From the NCBI GenBank assembly GCA_030710605.1, contig CP092876.1:61442115-61506114 (forward strand): 64,000 bases of DNA, read 5' to 3'. Within the stretch, counting starts at the first letter, position 1; the number at the start of each line of letters is the position of its first letter. The stretch comes from Cordylochernes scorpioides. Taxonomy: Eukaryota > Arthropoda > Arachnida > Pseudoscorpiones > Chernetidae. A program made the position numbers and the translations under genes. This document shows positions 52,997 to 64,000 of this stretch, one piece after another. The notes under the pieces are model-generated. The model was not told the origin of the DNA. It saw nothing but the letters and a program-made list of their open reading frames with translations, and did not search any database.

Positions 52997-55900
52997 TAAA
53001 TGTCCTGGTTCATAGATTTTCTCATTGTGTTTTTGTCATAGTTTCTTTTCATTCTTTCCTGAGTCTTCTCTGTGTTGTTAATGACTACCTGTCTCGTCCT
53101 TGCTATTTTATCTAAGTAGTTTTCTATATATTCGTCGTAATCGTCCATGTTACTGTCCGTTGGGATATTCTCGTCGTCTAAGAGGGACATGGGTTCCCTT
53201 CCAAACAACAGGAAAAATGGAGAGTAGCCTGTGGTTTCTTGAATCGTGGTATTATACGCGTGGGTGATAAAAGGGAGGATTTCATCCCAGTTCTTTTGGT
53301 CTGTGTTCACATACATGCTGATCATATTGATTAAAGTTCTATTTAGCCGTTCCGTTAGTCCGTTAGTCTGGGGGTGGTAGCTCGTTGTGAAGCAGTGTTT
53401 CACTTTGCACATTTTCATTACCTCCTTCATCAAATTGCTAGTGAATTGTGAACCTCTATCGCTAATAAGAAATCTTGGGGCCCCGTGACGTAAAATAATA
53501 TGTTCGATTAAAAATGTAGAGACTTCTTTCACGGTTGCTTCTGATACTGCCTTTGTTTCAGCATACTTGGTATAATAATCAGTCAACACAATTATCCACT
53601 TCCTTCTTCTTTTCGTTGATGGCAAGGGGCCAACAAAGTCAATTCCGATTCTTTCAAAAGGGTAGTTAGCTGGGGGAATAGGTTGTAGAAGTCCAGAAGG
53701 CAAGTGATTTGAACCTTTCCGACTTTGGCAAAGATGGCACGTCTTTACAAATTCTGAAACATCTTTCAACATGGAAGGCCAATAGTATTTATTCTTCAAT
53801 CGGTAAGTGGTTCTGGCGACGCCCAGATGGCCATTCAGCATATGGTTGTGGTATTCACTCATGACTTCCTTCCTTCTCTTCTTTGGCACTACCAGCAACC
53901 ATGCCCTACCTTCAGGATTTGGATTTTTCTTGTAGAGACACCCATTTTCTTCTTTGAAGTTCTGTGTAATTGAACGCTTGTTTCCACTAAGGTTCTCCTT
54001 AATATTCTCAATAAAATCATCCTTTTCGTCTATTATTTGATTCAGAAATAGTCTTTCATAATCTTCGTCCCATTCGTTTTCAGGTAAGGGTCCTCTAGAT
54101 AGACCATCAGCGTCCAGATGTTTTTTACCCGATTTATGTATGATTTCGAAATTATATTCCTGAATCTTCAGTGCCCATCGTGCTAATCGGCCGGTCGGAT
54201 CTTTCAGATTCTTAAGCCAGCATAGTGCGTGATGATCAGTTACGATTTTGAAGTGCCTTCCATATAGGTAGGGTCGTAACTTGGACATTGACCACACAAC
54301 AGCTAGACATTCTTTTTCGGTAGTCGAATAATTTTGCTCAGGTTTGCTCAGTGTTCGACTTAAATATGAGATAACTTTTTCTTTATCGCCGAACTTTTGG
54401 ACTAATGTTGCACCCAGGCCGATGTTAGATGCGTCAGTATGAATGTAAGTAATTGCATTCGGGTCAAAGTGCCCTAAGATTGGAGGATTTATCAATGCTA
54501 CTTTAAGGGTTTGAAATGCTTTCTCTTGATTTTCTGTCCAGGTAAAAGGTACATTCTTTTTTATAAGACTGGTTAATGGATCGGCAATTTTTGAAAAACC
54601 TTTGATAAATTTTCTATAATATGAGCACATTCCTAAAAATGATTGAACTTCTTTTATCTTTTTGGGCCGAGGAAAATCTCTAATAGCCTTGATATTATGC
54701 TCCGCTGGTTTTATACCATGTTGATTAGTTATATGGCCAAGAATCTCCAGTTCTTCGAAAGCAAATTGGCATTTTTTGTTGTTCAATTTTAAATTAGCCT
54801 CGCGAAAACATTTTAAAACAGCTTCTATTCTTTTGAGATGTGTTGAAAAATCCGAGCTATAAATGATTACGTCATCTAGATAACAAAGGCAAATTTGCCA
54901 TCTAAGATTACCAAGCATATTTTCCATGTTCCTCTCAAATGTAGCAGGGGCATTGCATAGACCAAAGGGCATTACGTTGAACTCATATAGGCCATGTGCT
55001 GTAGTGAAGGCTGTCTTTTCTTTATCTTTCTCCTCAACCTCTACTTGCCAATATCCTGATTTAAGGTCAATTGCTGAAAAGTATTTGGATCCTTGAAGTG
55101 TATCCAATACTTCATCAATTCTGGGAATTGGGTAAACATCCTTCACTGTTACATCATTCAATTTTCTGTAGTCAACGCAAAATCTGTACTTACCATCTCG
55201 CTTCTTGACCAAGATTACAGGGAAGGACCATGGACTCGAGGATGGTCTAATTATGCCGTCTCTGAGCATTTCATCAATTTGTTCTTTTATGATTTCTCGC
55301 TCTTTCGCGCTCACCCTATACGGCTTGTGTTTGATCGGTTTCGCGCCTTCTGTATCGATCCGATGTTTCGCTAAGTTGGATCTTCCTAATCCCGACGAAA
55401 ACAAATCCTCGTACCTTTCCAAAACTTGTTTCAATTGCTCCTTTTCCGTATATGCTAAATTTTCGTTTATCTGAAATTGGGGTTCTTCATGCTCTTTTTG
55501 TTCACTTTCTTCCATAAGATTCACTTCGGCTGGCTGGCTTCCAAAGCACAATGTTTGGTTTTTTAATATTTTTAATGGTCGAGGGTAAGGGTTTGTTATC
55601 CAGATATATGTTTCCTTATTCACAACATTTATTAAGCTTCTCGCTAGTCGAAGTCCATTTGTTTGAAACATTTTATGGTTCTCCTCGATGATGTATTCGC
55701 CATCCTCTGCTTCTACAAATGCATTAATCAATTTAATAGAAAGTTCTGGTATAATGGCATCCTTTGCACTTTTTATTTTCTTCTGTTGATATTTGATTAC
55801 GTCACGATTTTCTGTCAAGTCATATTTGATTATTTCACGCTGACAATCAATTTTTGCGTTCATTTTCTTAAGAAAATCACGTCCAAGTATAAATATTCGC

Positions 55901-56136
55901 AAATGTGTTCTCATTATCACAAATTGATGTGTAATTGTTTTGTCATCAAATTTTATATTTAAAATAATATTTCCTACGATATCTAATTCTTTGCCATCGG
56001 GTCCGGAGCACATTTTATCAGGATTTATTATTTCAAGACCTGTGTTAAGAGCTGTACTAAGGTCGACCACTGAAAGATCGGCGCCTGTATCAATCAAAGC
56101 TTCGCAGATACCGATTCTATCCACGTTAATGTTCAT
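52996..56136 (-). CDS. Pol polyprotein of the nested gypsy element (E2)
   Basis: 1,046 residues, identical to 34983-38123: protease DTGAD 16-20, RT YLDD 419-422, RNase H D568/E607/D634/D677, integrase D833/D893/E929; ends early by the same frameshift. Confidence 0.93.
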   Translation of the reverse strand: MNINVDRIGICEALIDTGADLSVVDLSTALNTGLEIINPDKMCSGPDGKELDIVGNIILNIKFDDKTITHQFVIMRTHLRIFILGRDFLKKMNAKIDCQREIIKYDLTENRDVIKYQQKKIKSAKDAIIPELSIKLINAFVEAEDGEYIIEENHKMFQTNGLRLARSLINVVNKETYIWITNPYPRPLKILKNQTLCFGSQPAEVNLMEESEQKEHEEPQFQINENLAYTEKEQLKQVLERYEDLFSSGLGRSNLAKHRIDTEGAKPIKHKPYRVSAKEREIIKEQIDEMLRDGIIRPSSSPWSFPVILVKKRDGKYRFCVDYRKLNDVTVKDVYPIPRIDEVLDTLQGSKYFSAIDLKSGYWQVEVEEKDKEKTAFTTAHGLYEFNVMPFGLCNAPATFERNMENMLGNLRWQICLCYLDDVIIYSSDFSTHLKRIEAVLKCFREANLKLNNKKCQFAFEELEILGHITNQHGIKPAEHNIKAIRDFPRPKKIKEVQSFLGMCSYYRKFIKGFSKIADPLTSLIKKNVPFTWTENQEKAFQTLKVALINPPILGHFDPNAITYIHTDASNIGLGATLVQKFGDKEKVISYLSRTLSKPEQNYSTTEKECLAVVWSMSKLRPYLYGRHFKIVTDHHALCWLKNLKDPTGRLARWALKIQEYNFEIIHKSGKKHLDADGLSRGPLPENEWDEDYERLFLNQIIDEKDDFIENIKENLSGNKRSITQNFKEENGCLYKKNPNPEGRAWLLVVPKKRRKEVMSEYHNHMLNGHLGVARTTYRLKNKYYWPSMLKDVSEFVKTCHLCQSRKGSNHLPSGLLQPIPPANYPFERIGIDFVGPLPSTKRRRKWIIVLTDYYTKYAETKAVSEATVKEVSTFLIEHIILRHGAPRFLISDRGSQFTSNLMKEVMKMCKVKHCFTTSYHPQTNGLTERLNRTLINMISMYVNTDQKNWDEILPFITHAYNTTIQETTGYSPFFLLFGREPMSLLDDENIPTDSNMDDYDEYIENYLDKIARTRQVVINNTEKTQERMKRNYDKNTMRKSMNQDI

Positions 56137-56210
56137 TTTATATTTGGGGTCTAACTTTTTAATTCCATTTATGGTCGACTTGCTTTGATTGACGGACTCA
56201 GGCGCGATGT

Positions 56211-57374
56211 TTAGTTTAAATCTTCTAATGCAGCATATCTATTCCTTGTAGGGATACTCGAGTACGGGCTATTACTTACGTCAGAGTAGAGCAGAGGTCT
56301 CGACTTCTGAGTTCCATTATCCATTCGGATTTCTTCTTCGACCTTGTCTTGTGTAACTATGGGGTCCTCTTCCACAATTCTTACAAACCTGACTCTGCAA
56401 TACCGCGCTACGTGTCCTGGCTTGTTACACTTGAAACATATTGGTCTCCCGTCTTCTGTCCTATTCCTATTTGAATTTGGATTCTTATTGTATGTTTTAC
56501 TTGGGTAGACCGGTTTTGGCTCAGGATTGGGAGTGTAAGATCGTCTAGGGGCAGATACCTGGGGCAGAGGCTTGTTCTGGTAGTACCTCGGAGTGGGGGC
56601 CTGGGGCTTGGAGGTGTTCTGGTAGTACCTCGGAGCGGGGGCCTGGGGCTTGGAGGTGTTCTGATATGGTCTTCTGAACGACGTAGCATTCTTCCATTGC
56701 TCTTGATGATGGGGACGAGGAGAGCGTGGTCCATTATAAAGAGCTTTTGATTTTTCTGCACGTTCTTGGTAATTCTTTTCGAACAAATCCAGCTTTTTAC
56801 AAATTTCTAGAAGTTCATTGGTATTTTTAGGAGGGTTTAGGTGAAGGGCAAAAGAGTATTCTTTCTTTAACCCTCCAATAACCCAGTTTATTTTAGTCTC
56901 TTCTTCCATTTGGGGGTCGACCTTGTTGCACAGTACAAGGATATCCTCTGCGAACCTGATTGCAGGTTCATTCCACTGTTGTATCCTGTTTAATCTCATC
57001 CTCATTTCTTCTTTGTTGGCGTCTGAGGCAAAATCCTCAATTAGGCGGCTCTTGAAATTTTCCCAGCTGGTGAAACTTACTTTGTGTAGGTTCAGCCAGG
57101 TTTTGGCGCTACCAATCATATTCATGGCAGCATAACGGGAGATAATGTAGTCTGCCCAATGGTACAGGAAGCCAATTTCTTCAAGAGATTCAATCCATGG
57201 GCGAGGGTCTTCTGTTCCATCATACTTGGGGATGTCGATGTTGGGATTCAGGACAACTGGGTCGGAACTAGCATCTCTACCAATTGTTGCACCAGGTTGC
57301 GGCTTGGCAGACTCTTCAGCCTTGATTCTCTCCTGTGCTGGGTCTTGCATCTTACCAGAGCGTGTTTCAACCAT
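56211..57374 (-). CDS. Gag of the nested gypsy element (E2)
   Basis: 387 residues, identical to 38198-39361, with the zinc knuckle C313/C316/H321/C326 and first 30 codons in the LTR. Confidence 0.9.
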   Translation of the reverse strand: MVETRSGKMQDPAQERIKAEESAKPQPGATIGRDASSDPVVLNPNIDIPKYDGTEDPRPWIESLEEIGFLYHWADYIISRYAAMNMIGSAKTWLNLHKVSFTSWENFKSRLIEDFASDANKEEMRMRLNRIQQWNEPAIRFAEDILVLCNKVDPQMEEETKINWVIGGLKKEYSFALHLNPPKNTNELLEICKKLDLFEKNYQERAEKSKALYNGPRSPRPHHQEQWKNATSFRRPYQNTSKPQAPAPRYYQNTSKPQAPTPRYYQNKPLPQVSAPRRSYTPNPEPKPVYPSKTYNKNPNSNRNRTEDGRPICFKCNKPGHVARYCRVRFVRIVEEDPIVTQDKVEEEIRMDNGTQKSRPLLYSDVSNSPYSSIPTRNRYAALEDLN

Positions 57375-57624
57375 CCTACAAATTTATAAAAGGGAATAAT
57401 GAGATAAGTCTACTTTATGTAGCCACCAGAATCCTTTATTTATTTTCTCACATCAAAGAGAGCAGTGAAGTCACAGTGTACCTAAATACAAATGATGATA
57501 ATCTAAAAATAATCTGTTTTAAATAAATATCATAGAATATAAAAATAAATAAATATATAATTTAAATTTCAAATATATTAAAAATAATATAATAAATACG
57601 CCATTAATCATGATGTAACAATAT

Positions 57625-60512
57625 GTTAGGTAAAATGAGACAGGTGCTCTTGACAGCATGTCTGCTTCTATATTATTCAATCCTTTAATATGTTTAATGT
57701 CAAAGCTATATTGAGATAGAATTAAGGACCATCTAAATAATCTACCTTGTGGGTTTTTTACATTTTTGATCCATTTTAAAGGTAAGTGATCTGTGTGCAA
57801 GGTAAAATGTATGTTGTGTAGGTATGTATGAAATCTTTGTACTGAATTAATGATAGCTAATGTTTCAATTTCTGAGGCAGTATAATTCTGTTCATATGGG
57901 TGAAGTTTTCTTGAAAAATAACCTATGGGGTGTAAAATGCCTTGCTCATCTGGTTGTTTAAGAACTCCTGCTACTCCTAGACTTGACGCGTCTGTGAATA
58001 AATGACATGGTTTTGATGGGTCATAAATATATAGTACAGGTTGTGATATGAGTGAATTTTTAAGTGTTTGGAAGGCTTGTTCATGTTTCACACTCCATAA
58101 CCAAGCAGCATTTTTTAACAACAGTTCATTCAAAGGTGCCCTAATTTGCGCATAATGGGGAATAAATTTATTATAAATATTTATGGTGCCTAAAAATCTC
58201 TGTAAGGTTTTAATATTATATGGTCTATTTAATTTTAAAATTGCTTCAATATTTGTGTTATTTGGTGTATATTTTCCTGAGTTAATAGTGTATCCTAAGA
58301 ATTGTATTTCTTTTTGTAAAAATTTGCATTTATTGAGATTCAGCTTTATATCCTCTTGTTCGAATATACCTAATATGTCATCTAAATGCTTAATGTGTTC
58401 TTCATAAGTTTTAGAGTGTATAATAATATCATCAAAATAATTTAAGGCATAGTGTATATTATGCTTAGTGAAAACTGACTTCATAATCCTTTCAAATTGT
58501 GAAGGTGCATTTTTTAGACCATATGGAAGTCTGTTCCATTCATAACATCCTAATTGTGTTACAAAGGAGGTTTTATGTCTATATTTTTCATCTATGGGTA
58601 TATGCCAGTATGCATTTTTAACATCTAGAATAGTGTATATTTTTGACTGTGATAACCTATCTATAATTTGTTCTATAAGTGGAATTGGGGTATGTTCTGG
58701 AACTGTTTTTTGATTAAGTTTCCTATAATCTATACAGAGTCTTGTGGGGTGATTTGGGGCATCAGATTTTTTTTTCACTAATAATGCAGGAGAACTATAG
58801 GGGCTAGATGAGGGCCTAATAATATCATATTTTAATAATTCAGTTATTTGTTTTTGTATTTCAGCATTATTGTAAAAAGATGTCCTATATGGCTTTTGTG
58901 CTATGGGAATATTATCTAAAAGAGATATGCAAATTGGGTTAGTCTTTATGTGTCCTATATCAAAATTGTGCTTAGAGAAAACATTCTTATATTTATGCAA
59001 TATATCTGAAATTGTTTGATCAGAGAAATTTGGATTAATATTTACTTTACTAAAGTCTAAATATGAATTATAATTTGTTATAGAGTCCGGTTGTCGCATA
59101 CTGTGAAATGAGTTAAAATCAATAATGGGATTTGAATTAGGATCTATAAGTTTAACATTTGTATTTGGTATATCAAAAGAATTGAAATTACACAATGGGT
59201 TAATATTTAAAAGAGATGAATTTTTAACATAGTATGGGTCTGGAATACATAGGGTAGTGGCATATGACTTCTGATTATCAGTTTTTGGATTAAAAGAATA
59301 CAAGAATTTATAATTTTGGAAAAGAAGGTTTTTTGAGAAATCTATTTGTAACTTAAATAAATAAAATGTTGGTAAACCTAAAATAAGATATTCTATTGAA
59401 CTATTGCAAAAAAAGAATTCTTGATATTTAGTAATTTTTCCTAAAGTAAGCCTAACTAATATTTTGTATAATGGGTAACTAAATCCTTCTACCTGACCTA
59501 TTCTTTCATTTGGGGAATTATCTAATATTTTGTAATGAATGTGATTTAAATATTTTAAGGGCATGATGGAGATAGATGATGCCGTATCAAGTACACAAGG
59601 CAGTGATACATAGTTTATGAGTACAGAGAATAATAATAAAGTTCTACCTGGGTTTAGAGGTTCTGAATGGGTGTTAGTTGGCAGTTCTTTTTCATGTTTG
59701 TTGAGTGGACAATCTCTGTGGAAATGGTATTGATTGGGCAGTTGATGGGAAGAGCAGATCTTGCAGGGGTAGGGTGGTAAATTGATTGTTCTACTGGATG
59801 CTTCCTGGTGATGAGCTGTGATTGACCTTGGAGATGACCTTGGAGGTGGCTGGGGTTGTAGACTTGGGGAAGAGTTGGGGTTGAATCTTGACCTTGCTGG
59901 GTAATATGATCTAGTTTGAAAATTCTGCCTATTATCATTACTTGTGGATGGTTGCTGATTATCTGAGTTATATTTACATTGTGGTTCCTGTTTTTCTTGA
60001 TTGGTAGAGTATTTTAATTGAGTGGCTATTTTAATCCAATCTGAGGTTTCCTTAACTCTTGCTGCAATTAAATATTTCTTTAGGTAATTTGGCATCCCAT
60101 CTGTAAGAGCTTCTAATAATAGGGGTGTATCTAAATTAAGTTTTTTTGCTAATGAAGATTTTTCTTTAAAATAAATATCAAGATCATCCTTATCATTATA
60201 TTTTAAATTTAAGAATTTACTAAATAGATTAGAGTCTTTAACTGTAAAATATGAAAGTACTTTTTGTTCTAGTTCCCCCCAATTATCTATATCTTGTAAT
60301 TGTTCTATATAAAAATTAAAAGCTTCTCCATCAAGATAATTTGAAATATTCTTTAGCTTATAGTCTTCATCAAAATGGTTTTGTTGGCATTTTTTGTTAA
60401 AGAATTTGAGCCAAGATGTTATGTCTAAATTTTGACCATTAAATTTCGGTATTTCTATAGTATTTGGATTTGGCGTCATGGCGTGTTCTACATTCCTTTG
60501 TTTGCGAGACAT
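57625..60512 (-). CDS. Gag-protease-RT-RNase H of the outer gypsy element (E2)
   Basis: Identical to 39612-42499, with the same protease Ala substitution and the same interruption; the frame runs on into the LTR to 57519. Confidence 0.9.
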
Positions 60513-61123
60513 TTTGTAAAAATAGTTTTATAAAATTTGAATAATTTATAGAGCAATTAGGTTGATAATTCAGGTAATCCTGTCGACTTATTGTTATGAA
60601 TATTTTGTGTTGTTGTTAGATTAGGCTTGATAAGACAAAGGATCGATAAGATAAAGGGTTGAGGTGCAGTCGTGATAAAAAAGATAATTATTTACCGTCA
60701 AGTAGCTTTTATTTTCAATTACTTGAGGAAAGATTACACATTAGTTAGTTTCACATTATATAGAATTTATAAGGTTAATCCTATATTAGTGATTTAAAAG
60801 GATAGATATGTTAACTACGCATATTTAAAACAAAACTATACCACAAAACTGAAAGTCTTTCTAAAAACGATTATAACAAAAGTAAAATTATCAATGAATA
60901 AAATAATAAATATATATTTTTAAATAAAGAAATATTTGAGGTTTTTAGATTATATATATATATATTATATATATATAATATTTTTAGATTATATAATATA
61001 TATATATATAGACAATACTACACACGCCTATAAATATAAATTAATACATAGCAATAATGCGCCATCTATAAGATACATATTAAAACACCAAAACGCGAAT
61101 GTTTCTTTTTATAAATAAATTAA

Positions 61124-61322
61124 ACTTCTACTGTCCTTACCGCGATGAAAAAATATTGGGAGGGCTTGACTTATCAGTGGTGAACCCTCCCAGCCGTTTC
61201 CCTCCCAAGCAAAATGATCCAATACAGTATTAGAACTCTAAAGAGGCAGTCTGGTAGATTAAATTGGTGAAACCGCTGGCAGGGTTCACCACTGATAAGC
61301 CAAGCCTTCCCAATATTTTTTA
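61124..61322. mobile_element. Long-TIR MITE, family M (E2)
   Basis: Identical to 43111-43309. Confidence 0.75.
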
Positions 61323-61382
61323 GATTGCCAATTTAATGTGTATTTGAATTTATTTAATATATATATATAATATATTCTCAAA

Positions 61383-61712
61383 ATGGATTCAATTAAAGCA
61401 CCCGAATTTTGGCCAAACGATCCAGAATTGTGGTTCATAACATTGGAATCACAATTTTTATTGAACAAGCCAAGTCCAATTACAAAGGATGACACCAAAT
61501 TTTCTTATCTAATTTCACTTTTACCTCCATCAACTGCCATAGAGGTACGTGAATTCATTATATTACCTCCACCAGACAATAAATACGACGCGCTAAAGAA
61601 GGCCATAATTAAATGTACCGCTGACAGCGAATTTAAAAAACATCCAAATAATTCTGACAACGCAAGTAGCTACACCACTCGCTATGGACGCCACGTACGT
61701 TTTCGACTTTAA
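61383..61712 (+). pseudogene. Gypsy gag start fused to pol end (E2)
   Basis: 109 residues, identical to 43370-43699, followed by the purine tract 61722-61734 and an LTR-like start at 61735. Confidence 0.75.
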
Positions 61713-62385
61713 GTCTTCACTGGCGGGGGAGTGATGTAGCGGCTCCCAAATATTAACTTTTCCTATTTTCATTATAAATTTAATTTGTCTAATAACTATT
61801 CAATTTAAATATTAAAATTATTCATCTTATAAATATATAATGCTTATAAAATATACTTTATTAAAATTATATGAATTAACATTATTATCATATTAATTGT
61901 TGCCATATCAATATAATAAAATAATTATACATCATTTTAAATTTAAAACATAAATCATATAAAATGTAAATATTTATCTATGATATATCAAACACATATA
62001 TCTAACATTATATAATCTAGAAATGATATTTGACCACACACAGATATAAACAAAAATAACTTCAACATGTAGTATACACCAATTTAACCCTTCTGATAAT
62101 TTGTATAAATAAATGTAATTAAAAGTTGATTTTACAATAAATAATTTGTTATCTGACTCCGCCTAGAATTCCATGCCACCCACAAATGTTTTCATATATA
62201 TTATATAAATATCTCTCTCGCTCAATTCTTCTCCTCGGAACACGGTTTATATTGAACATCTCAATAAGTCACTTGTTTCCTAATATGTTTAGTGTCGAAA
62301 GAAAAAAAAATGATGTATATAAGAATTTGCAATTATTTTATATTATAATATATTCAAACCTACTATTTTGCATACTATACATATA

Positions 62386-62558
62386 CAGTAAAACTTCTCT
62401 TTAAAAGACCCCTAGTTGCAGAGCAAAAAGTCCTTTATGTAGAGGTATCCTCTTACCGGAGAGTTGTTATATAGTAAAATGGTAATTTTGACAATGAAAA
62501 ATGTCCTTTGTAGAGAGTTGTTCTCTAGAAAGAGTGTCCTCTAATGAAGGTTTGACTG
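62386..62558. mobile_element. Pogo/Tigger-like MITE (E2)
   Basis: Identical to 44373-44545. Confidence 0.65.
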
Positions 62559-63797
62559 TTTGTTCAATATAATTTGAAGAATAATTAAAATATATATTCA
62601 AATAAAAGTTAGGAATCATTATGAAAGCAGGCACACGTACATTTAGAAGAGTGGCACGCTAGATTCTACCACAACTTTCGACCTCAAAATGGGCAAAGCA
62701 ACCTGCTGAATTAAAGAATATATATAAGCGGAGGAAAAGACGTACATTTAAAATATATTTACATAAGAATATTAAGTTATATTGAGCTTGAGCATCCAAT
62801 GAACTCTGAGAATACCACATCACATCTCTAATTAGCTTTAAAACAAATTTGAAACAGAAATTCAAGCGGTAAAAGTAATTTGAAATATATTGGATTCAGA
62901 TGGGAATTCTTTTGGTTGAGAGGAGTTAAAAGAGAGAGAGAGAGAGATATCGAAAAACGCCAAATAGTCTTGAGGTGTGGGATTGAATTGACCCAGAAAT
63001 TACATCACTGCTAAGATATTGAATTTTAATTTTTCTATGTTTATATAAACGTAGATAATATTTAAAAGTGTATTTTATATATGATAGGTTCACAAAGTAC
63101 TATTAACACTAAGCTTCTGTTATGGGTTAATATATAGATAACCATACAATCTGCATATACCAAACATAGTTTGAGTCAAAAGACTATACATGGATCTATA
63201 TTTTTCCTCTTTACAGTAAAGGTACGCTCTTTTTTATAGTTTATATAATTGATTTGGTTTGAATATAAGTAATTCAAAACAAACATAAAGTGTCCTTTAC
63301 CGAAAATGCATAAGTCGAGTATTCTCGTTTCCCTATTATCAAATATAAAAACTCTTCCTGGGGAATATATATAGGCACCTACATATAGGACCTGGATCAG
63401 CAACAGTTGAATGGCTAGGCCAGTTTGATATACCATACCGTTCTAATATTGTAATGAGAATTTATGTTAAGATAGTATAGGATGCAAATGGAAAGAAATT
63501 TTGGCATTAAAATTTTGAAAATATCTCTCTAAATTTTATTCAAATATTTAAGGGACATATTGCCAACAATGATTCCAAAAATGCTGGTATTTAACCAGGG
63601 AAGCGTAATACAATAGTAGAATGGGATATGATAGATTCAAGTAGCTAATCCGATCAGAGAGTTTTAAGCTCTCCCGATATTTTCTCGTTGCAGAATGAGA
63701 AGTAGGATATTGTTTTATTTGAAAAGGAATTAATCGCATTATATAATATTCCTGTTCCTTCACGGCCTGAAATTAATGCAAATAAATATGTATTTAA

Positions 63798-63984
63798 CAG
63801 GAGTCGGCAAACTGCGGCTCTTTGAATGTGAAGCTGCAGCACTTTATATAGTTCCATACGCAAATATTATTTATGTGAGTGTTATTTATTGTTGGCAAGA
63901 AAAAAATTGTGGCTCTTTGAAAACTTTGAAATTTTGTAAATTGTAATTTTTGACTCTTCTGACTCAATATTTTGCCGACCCTTG
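63798..63984. mobile_element. hAT-like MITE (E2)
   Basis: Identical to 45785-45971. Confidence 0.65.
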
Positions 63985-64000
63985 GTCTATACAATTGTAA

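Larger units (their letters stand above)
52429..57620 (-). mobile_element. Nested Ty3/gypsy element (E2)
   Basis: Identical to 34416-39607, with LTRs 52429-52764 and 57285-57620 and ATAT duplications at 52425-52428 and 57621-57624. Confidence 0.97.
50621..60999 (-). mobile_element. Outer Ty3/gypsy element (E2)
   Basis: Same structure as 32608-42986, with the direct repeat 50621-50736 / 60877-60999 and the purine tract at 50737-50749. Confidence 0.85.
49898..64000. repeat. Unit E2, second copy of E1, truncated by the window end
   Basis: Same content as 31885-45987 at +18,013. 49898-50620 (like 31885-32607) and 62559-63797 (like 44546-45784) hold no recognised gene. Confidence 0.95.

Overview
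The window looks like AT-rich, repeat-dominated arthropod (probably insect) nuclear DNA. The evidence is the mix of element types: BEL/Pao and Ty3/gypsy LTR retrotransposons, an R1/I-like non-LTR retrotransposon, a mariner transposase, hAT- and pogo-like MITEs and a tRNA-derived sequence. I recognise no host gene. The only non-transposon coding candidate is a 108-residue hydrophobic ORF present in two diverged copies. The species cannot be fixed from the sequence.

Layout: (1) 131-3655 is unit A1, which recurs as diverged unit A2 at 46778-49897. (2) 3655-6440 holds small inverted-repeat elements and a decayed non-LTR ORF1/endonuclease piece. (3) 6445-16668 is unit B1, which recurs as diverged B2 at 24818-30905. 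Both carry, in order, a minus-strand non-LTR relic, the hydrophobic ORF and a 64-bp minisatellite. B1 alone is split by a young, internally deleted BEL/Pao element (12363-16399); B2 preserves the empty site. (4) 16669-24800 holds a dead mariner, a gutted Ty3/gypsy element with its 3' LTR (21732-22374), a tandem repeat with a tRNA-like sequence, and the 3' half of the B2 non-LTR element. (5) 30905-31884 carries a foldback element with perfect 56-bp arms. (6) 31885-45987 (E1) recurs at 49898-64000 (E2, running off the window) with a constant offset of 18,013 bp and no difference found.

E is a nest. A 5,192-bp Ty3/gypsy element (34416-39607; identical 336-bp LTRs, ATAT target duplication) sits on the minus strand inside the gag-pol gene of a second Ty3/gypsy element (about 32608-42986), cutting RNase H from integrase. 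Downstream are a gag/pol-end fusion of a third gypsy element (43370-43699), a pogo-like MITE and a hAT-like MITE. A1, A2 and E share a long-TIR family, and the left edge of E2 lies at a terminus of that family.

Functionally the genes are capsid-like Gag proteins, proteases, reverse transcriptases/RNase H, integrases and a transposase. Most are disabled by frameshift, deletion, nested insertion or active-site change. The main interest lies in structure: large duplications, several deletion-derivative LTR elements retaining mobilisation signals, a captured retroelement fragment, hammerhead-like hairpins, and a minisatellite open in all three frames of one strand.
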